Under the pieces are notes generated by a model. It saw only the letters and a program-made list of their open reading frames with translations, was not told the DNA's origin and ran no database searches. Below, one piece after another: positions 59,600 to 64,000 of a DNA stretch of 64,000 nt. The stretch comes from Harmothoe impar (lineage: Eukaryota; Annelida; Polychaeta; Phyllodocida; Polynoidae). The first letter of the stretch is position 1; each line of letters starts with the position of its first letter. Made by a program: the position numbers and the translations under genes. The stretch spans positions 69,184,609-69,248,608 of the forward strand of contig OX381709.1 in the NCBI GenBank assembly GCA_947462335.1, read 5' to 3'.

Positions 59600-60463
59600 A
59601 ATAGTATACTAATTATGATTGATAATGATGTCTACATCATTTAACTGATTATAGCGTAAGATACACATGTTTTTTTTACATGGATATTACAAAGTCAAAA
59701 CCATGTCTTAAAGATTTGCACATAGTATGTAATGAGTCCAACAATATGACGTAGCCAAACACTGTAAATATCTGTTGAGAAAAGATATAGAAAGAATGTG
59801 ATTCTTACAACTTTTGTTAGCTGGGGAGTGCCTATGGACATGGCATAAATTGACATAAAATGGACATAACTTAGTGATATCTAGAGTATCTATCAGAGGT
59901 ATCCTAATCATCCTATCCTATTTATAATCACTACGGGGGGGTGGTAGGTACCTTTTTTGTGAAGTTTTCATTCTCCCAAGCCTCCCATGTCTTAGGATCT
60001 TAGGTAACGACACTGTATCCTGTTTTATGTAAATATGTTAAAAAAATAACATAAATATTCTTACATGAAAAACCCATGCAAAAGGACACGTAAAAGTTCC
60101 TGCATATGTGACATCTCGGGAACGAAAATTGACTCACATAGGATGTCATCACCGATCACAAAATGATGTAAAACTGTTGTGGTTTACTACGGGTTTTGCT
60201 AGCTGGGTCTAGGGTATACTCCTCCTAAACCATGTACGATATGACAATGGATGCTAAGAGGGATGACTTCATGGCCTTCCCAAGTCTGCATTCATGTAAT
60301 ATTTATTCGTTATAATTTACGGTAGACTTGGAGCCTGTCACAAAACGGTTCTTCCTTTTCTTTTTTTCACATAGCTCCTAAAGGACCTGAGTTGGATGTC
60401 GTCAACACTAACGGTGTGTTATTGCAGATTGAGAAAAAAGGCAGAAATGTTGTAAATAATAAA

Positions 60464-60696
60464 TCATGTTTTGTCTTGCTGTGCTTCCTCATTGAAAGAT
60501 AATGCAAGGGTGAGGTGAATCGTTCTATTGGCTGAGACATTTATTTTCCTCGAGGTGGACCATCCGAGAACATCTACAACATGTACAAGAGTTACGGCAG
60601 AATAAAGGGGATCCGAGGTCGTTGGAATTTCATAAAACAGCTTGGCAGTGATTGTTAGGGGTATGTTGGACACAAAGAAAGGCCTGGCTGGCAATC
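60464..60696 (-). CDS. Unassigned possible coding exon (extracellular-like)
   Basis: Open 76 codons after an acceptor-like CTGCCCTCATTTCCAG. The translation has alternating hydrophobic and polar residues (PLTITAKLFYEIP, YSAVTLVHVVDVLG), two N-glycosylation sites (NVS, NRT) and TIHLTLALSFNEE. It would suit a beta-sandwich ectodomain or a terminal exon, but no family is recognised. No downstream donor or polyadenylation evidence. Confidence 0.2.
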
Positions 60697-61078
60697 TGGA
60701 AATGAGGGCAGCTTTCTATTGTCGTCATCTTTGTACCCAACGTTATTGAATTAGAAAAGAAATACCCAATATTCCATGGTATTAATTAAAAATCATCTAG
60801 ATCAATTGTAATTACTAGGACTGGAAGACACACTCATGTCATTGCTAGGCACATTCTAATGGCTCAACATAGGGGGAGGGGTGCTTTTCACTTCTGACTT
60901 CTTTCAAATTAATACTGCCTTGCTCCCCATATCTTGTATGGTTGATTGTCATGTCACATAACTGACATGCTAACTGCAACCTGCCGCTCGATGAATTACA
61001 TGAAAAAGCAATCAGTGTTGGGAATCTGTGGTGTGCCCTGCGCAGTGCACCAGAGGCGTCAACATGTTTTTGCACCTA

Positions 61079-61300
61079 CCGTAAAACCTCGCGTATAAGC
61101 CTAACTCGCATATTTGCCGCACCCCGAGTTTGGGCTGATCCTATAAGCGGCACTGGCGATCTGAATGTGCCGATTTCAGGGCTGTACCATAGTGGCAAAA
61201 ACTCGCGTTTAAGCCGCACCCTGACTCTGGGCCGATCCTATAAGCCGCACAGCCGATCTGACTTGCGCACTAGCCGCGGCTTCTACGCGAGGTTTTACGG
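61079..61300. mobile_element. 222-bp MITE, CCGTAAAACCTCGCGTA ends, copy 2
   Basis: Same ends, TA flanks (61077-61078, 61301-61302) and same length as 27511-27732. Internal words CTATAAGC.GCAC and GCGTTTAAGCCGCACCC repeat. Noncoding. Confidence 0.93.
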
Positions 61301-61582
61301 TACCTAGCCCCCCCTCCACCCCGCTACTCATCCTTTCCTGACACCTCTCATTCCTCTCCCCCAAAAAGAACAAGTCGGCTAGTCATACGATTAGCTGTGA
61401 CTGGAAGGGAGGACTTGGTGGAGTGTTGAAGCTTATGGTATCTTTAAACATGTGTAATTCATTACTGCTTATCAATGACATATAAGTTGAGACAGACTTG
61501 GGTAAATACAATTTTTCTATGTAAAATTTTATGAGTAGGGTAGATGCGGGGTAGACCACGATCCGAGTCAGCATTGGTCCCT

Positions 61583-61924
61583 GGGGCCCATACATATTTT
61601 ACTTGGGCCAGCTGGGCTTGCCCATATCTGGACTATGGTCCTTTTTGTCTAGGGCTACCAGTGGGAGCCCATATGTGTCAGCCCACAATAAAAAAAATTC
61701 ATAAATACATTGTAAATATTTGGAAAACATACTGACATCTGATTTCCCTCAAGAAATAACCATTTATTGTACATTTTTATAGTGTGTGCTAAATCTGGGC
61801 TAGGGCTGGGCACTTTGGATCTGGGCTGAACCATCTGGGCTCCCGCTGGTAGCCATGGACAAAAAGGACTAAAACCCAGATATGGACAAATCAGCTTGCC
61901 AAGGTAAAAACACATATGGGCCCC
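61583..61924. mobile_element. 342-bp inverted-repeat element with ~95-bp arms
   Basis: The left arm GGGGCCCATACATATTTTAC and inverted right arm GGGGCCCATATGTGTTTTTA share CCATATCTGG, AGTCCTTTTTGTC, GGCTACCAG.GGGAGCCCA. Only ~150 bp lies between the arms. Noncoding; no target duplication seen. Confidence 0.88.
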
Positions 61925-62262
61925 ATTAAGCAATGTTGACTGGGATATGAGGTGAAGTGAGGGGTGAGGGGTGTGTGTGAGGTGAGAGGGCCTGTAGCTG
62001 TGCAGTTAAGCCGAAAGATTGTTCATTTTGTGATAAAGGCATGGAATTTCTACCACAGAATCTACATATCCCAGGGAACATTTTAAGAGATAGAAGCACC
62101 CTGAGCTCCTTCTGGAACCAAGATGGCCGCCATCTGAACATAAAGTACCTGGGAAAGGACAATCGGACACTTCTTATTGGATTTCTAAGTGTGATACATC
62201 AATGTATAGATTTGAGAGGGTGGGAAACTCAAAAAAGAGGCTCAAAACATATTTTGGTAAAC

Positions 62263-62505
62263 ATCTGTCAACAAAATGGTTCCCATAGCAACCAGCATAG
62301 CTACTGAACATATTAAAAACTGTGAATTTAGCAATTCTTATTGGATCTTTTTGTGAAACATTATCATACAAAGGTTTCCGGGATGTGATGTGATAAGGGA
62401 TGTAGCTCAGTGGTAGGGCAATTGCTTGGCAGGTGAAAGGCCCCAGGTTCGAGTCCCAGTGTCTCTAAAACATCATTTTCAGAGAAACTGTGTCCCTCAC
62501 ACTAG
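62263..62505 (+). mobile_element. tRNA-derived SINE-like unit, copy 1
   Basis: Upstream segment ATCTGTCAACAAAATGGTTC, then a tRNA-like body at 62396-62467: A box TAGCTCAGTGG (62403-62413) and B box GGTTCGAGTCC (62446-62456), internal RNA polymerase III promoter elements. The anticodon loop would be TTGGCAG (GGC, Ala-like), but the T stem has mismatches. Repeats at 62568 with period ~305. Confidence 0.8.
62396..62467 (+). pseudogene. tRNA-Ala-like pseudogene body
   Basis: The acceptor stem AGGGATG pairs with TGTCTCT using wobbles; the D arm GCTCAGTGGTAGGGC is good; the anticodon stem is imperfect at the outer pair; T stem CCAGG/CCCAG pairs at only three of five positions. GGC is an unusual Ala anticodon for an animal nucleus. 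A repeat component rather than a working tRNA. Confidence 0.7.
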
Positions 62506-62567
62506 CGGAGACACCAAGCACACTCAGGGCAATGTTGGCTAGATGGCAGAGTAAAAAAGATTAAATA

Positions 62568-62810
62568 TCTATCAACAAAATGGTTCCCATAGCAACCAGC
62601 ATGCCCACTGAAGGTATTGAAAACCATATATTAAGCAATTCTTATAGGATTGTTTTCTGAAACACTATCATACAAGGGTTGCCTGGATATGATGTGACAG
62701 GGGATGTAGTTCAGTGGTAGAGCAATCACTTGGCAAGTGAAAGGCCTCAGGTTTGAGTCCTTGTGTTTCCAAAACATCATATTTCCAAGTTACTGTATCA
62801 CCCACATTGT
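62568..62810 (+). mobile_element. tRNA-derived SINE-like unit, copy 2
   Basis: ATCTATCAACAAAATGGTTC followed by a tRNA-like body 62700-62771 (A box TAGTTCAGTGG, B box GGTTTGAGTCC; acceptor GGGGATG/TGTTTCC). Same GGC loop as copy 1. Downstream AAACATCAT is shared with copy 1. Confidence 0.8.
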
Positions 62811-63040
62811 AATATGCAAAATGAAAAATAATTATTCAACCACTATGAAACCAAATGCATAGTAAGACTCATTCCTTTTAAGAAATATTACATTTACATA
62901 TATGCATCTTTCAGAGATAGCAGTCTAAGAGCCTCCAGCATATTGCAGTGCATTTGAGGGAAGCCTTTTGACGCTAATATTACCAGTACATTCAGTACTT
63001 TCTTGCATCCTCAGTGAATACGTTCATAGCATAATTGTAG

Positions 63041-64000
63041 GTTTATCAACAGTGGGTGCCATCCAAGTGTGTCCCATTGCCAGCCCCACTCAGACAGATC
63101 TGGCAATTCAGGATTGGAGTGCAATGCTTTGATCCAAATGTTAACTTGGACATTTTTTTCTGGCAAGCCATTAACTGCTGGTCTTGAAAATTGTAATTTG
63201 TGCCTTAACCACCACCCCTATGCCATGAGAATATGCAAATAGGCATAGAGGTAATGCCCTGGGCTAGTGGCCAAGGAGTGAAATATGATGCATTGGATAT
63301 GGGAACGTCTTTGGCACATTCACAGCATCTAGTAATATGCAATTCACAAGGCTGGAGCTTACCATTTGATACCAGTGCTGGTCGTGCTAAATGGTTTACA
63401 TAGGGGACGAACAGGTCGAGATCTCCATTGCATGTTTAGCAGCTATATACAGTCATGAGAAAATATACCTGTCATTCCTAAGTGCTTTTAGTTTCATCTT
63501 TTGGTTCGATTAAGTCTTCATGGGAGATGTTCTGAAAAATGGCTTGTTTTTCTTGATTGTTTTCATCTTGTGTGGATTTTCTAGCCTGTCCTTAACAAAC
63601 TACTTGTGCATTTCTTAACCAATATCCTTGATGCTCCGAAGTGTGTTGCAGACAATGTCATCCATAATCATAATGTCTCTAATGTCAATAACCAGGTCTT
63701 TGCTTTCTTGCATGAATAGATAACCAATATCTTGCATTGCCTGTGTTAATTCATTAACATCCCTGTGCAATGCATTTTGAGCCGGTAGCTTATCATGCTG
63801 CGCATGAGCTTCACCTTCTGGCAGGGGTGGTTACAGCTGCTGAAATTCTGCTATTAGTTTTTTTTGGGGCCACCATCCAGTTTCTCAGAGCTGCAGGACT
63901 ATCTGTCAGTCTGACTGCACCACAGAAACTCTTGGTGAAAGCATTATTCTTTGCATGACACTGATCCAGTGCCGTTGAAGAGAATCTGCTTTGTGTCTTG
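63041..64000 (-). pseudogene. Decayed copy of an uncharacterised protein family common in marine invertebrates, cut by the window edge
   Basis: Minus-strand blocks in family order from the window end: FSSTALDQCHAKNNAFTK, GAVRLTDSPAALRNWMVAP, a gap with frameshift at an A8 run, then AQNALHRDVNELTQAMQDIG, DLVIDIRDIMIMDDIVCNTL, a stop, FVKDRLE, LKALRNDRYIFS, GDLDLFVPYVNH, RPALVSNGKLQPC, and near 63041-63140 NPELPDLSEWGWQWDTLGWH. These match from memory large proteins of unknown function that recur in many copies in cnidarian and mollusc genomes, some annotated with a Tesmin/TSO1-type CXC end. That end would lie below 63041 and was not found. Several stops and frameshifts make it a pseudogene. 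The segment 63150-63330 is poorly preserved. Confidence 0.75.

Larger units (their letters stand above)
56190..60207. mobile_element. ~4-kb composite DNA transposon with ~0.4-kb diverged TIRs
   Basis: The left arm (56190-56645) and inverted right arm (59826-60207) align as CCCAGCCGGCA / CCCAGCTAGCA, GCATGGGTTTTT, TTTACATAAAACAG, CCCCCCAGTAGTGATTATAA, TTATGTCCATTTTATGTCAA and CATGTCCATAGGCA. The arms are old. No transposase was recognised. A second same-orientation left end (CCCAGCTAGCACCTTATGTA) at 57393 and the oppositely directed end near 59816-59826 suggest a further element of this family nested inside. Confidence 0.75.

Noticed and set aside
62396..62771. Two functional tRNA-Ala genes
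   Set aside because: Stem mismatches, a GGC anticodon, and placement inside a duplicated 305-bp repeat point to tRNA-derived repeats.

Overview
The window reads as nuclear DNA of an invertebrate animal, most likely marine. It is AT-rich and shows no operons or dense coding. It holds (TA)n, (CT)n and (GGGGA)n satellites, many short inverted-repeat transposons, LINE remnants and a tRNA-derived repeat. The one convincing host gene is a peptide GPCR of the GnRH/corazonin/AKH receptor superfamily, in a corazonin-receptor-like form. A decayed protein-family copy at the right edge, of a type I recall from cnidarian and mollusc genomes, agrees with a lophotrochozoan or basal-deuterostome source. I cannot name the species.

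Host gene: the receptor's first coding exon is on the minus strand at 22166-22942 (259 codons, extracellular tail to TM4). It ends at a clean phase-0 donor (CAG|GTGAGA). No later exon is recognisable between 22160 and 1, so the first intron probably runs off the left edge (>22 kb). The sequence at 22943-23240 is GC-rich and looks like 5'UTR or promoter; a CpG-rich patch at 31.59-31.88 kb could be a farther 5' exon. Three short minus-strand open stretches (12.5-12.9, 16.1-16.4 and 60.5-60.7 kb) have coding-like composition and an acceptor-like start, but I cannot assign them.

Layout: 1-6.5 kb is mostly unique, with a pyrimidine tract and a (TA)n array. 6.5-10.4 kb holds interleaved inverted repeats, a 152-bp MITE, a (GGGGA)n tract, an old ~0.94-kb tandem duplication and a 108-bp palindromic MITE. 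10.8-22 kb is almost repeat-poor and is presumed intron. 23.2-31.5 kb carries a long-TIR element with nuclear-receptor-type half sites, GACA/GA tracts and several copies of a GCATCATG hairpin repeat. 31.9-47.3 kb is a transposon graveyard: hAT-like and TTAA-flanked elements, a 1.18-kb GGGGAGACC element, a 46-bp minisatellite split by a 945-bp element, and a 641-bp GACGGATCCGTC element. 49.4-50.0 kb is a ~205-bp minisatellite. 53.6-60.2 kb contains two oppositely oriented LINE fragments. Each is interrupted by a nonautonomous insertion whose 4-bp target duplication can be read exactly, and the second LINE sits inside a large long-TIR element. 61-64 kb holds two more TIR elements, a tandem pair of tRNA-derived repeats and the decayed gene-family copy.

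The best evidence comes from insertions that interrupt something predictable (a LINE reading frame, or a minisatellite unit). There the ends and target duplications can be fixed without any search. No CRISPR, rRNA, intact transposase or functional tRNA is supported.
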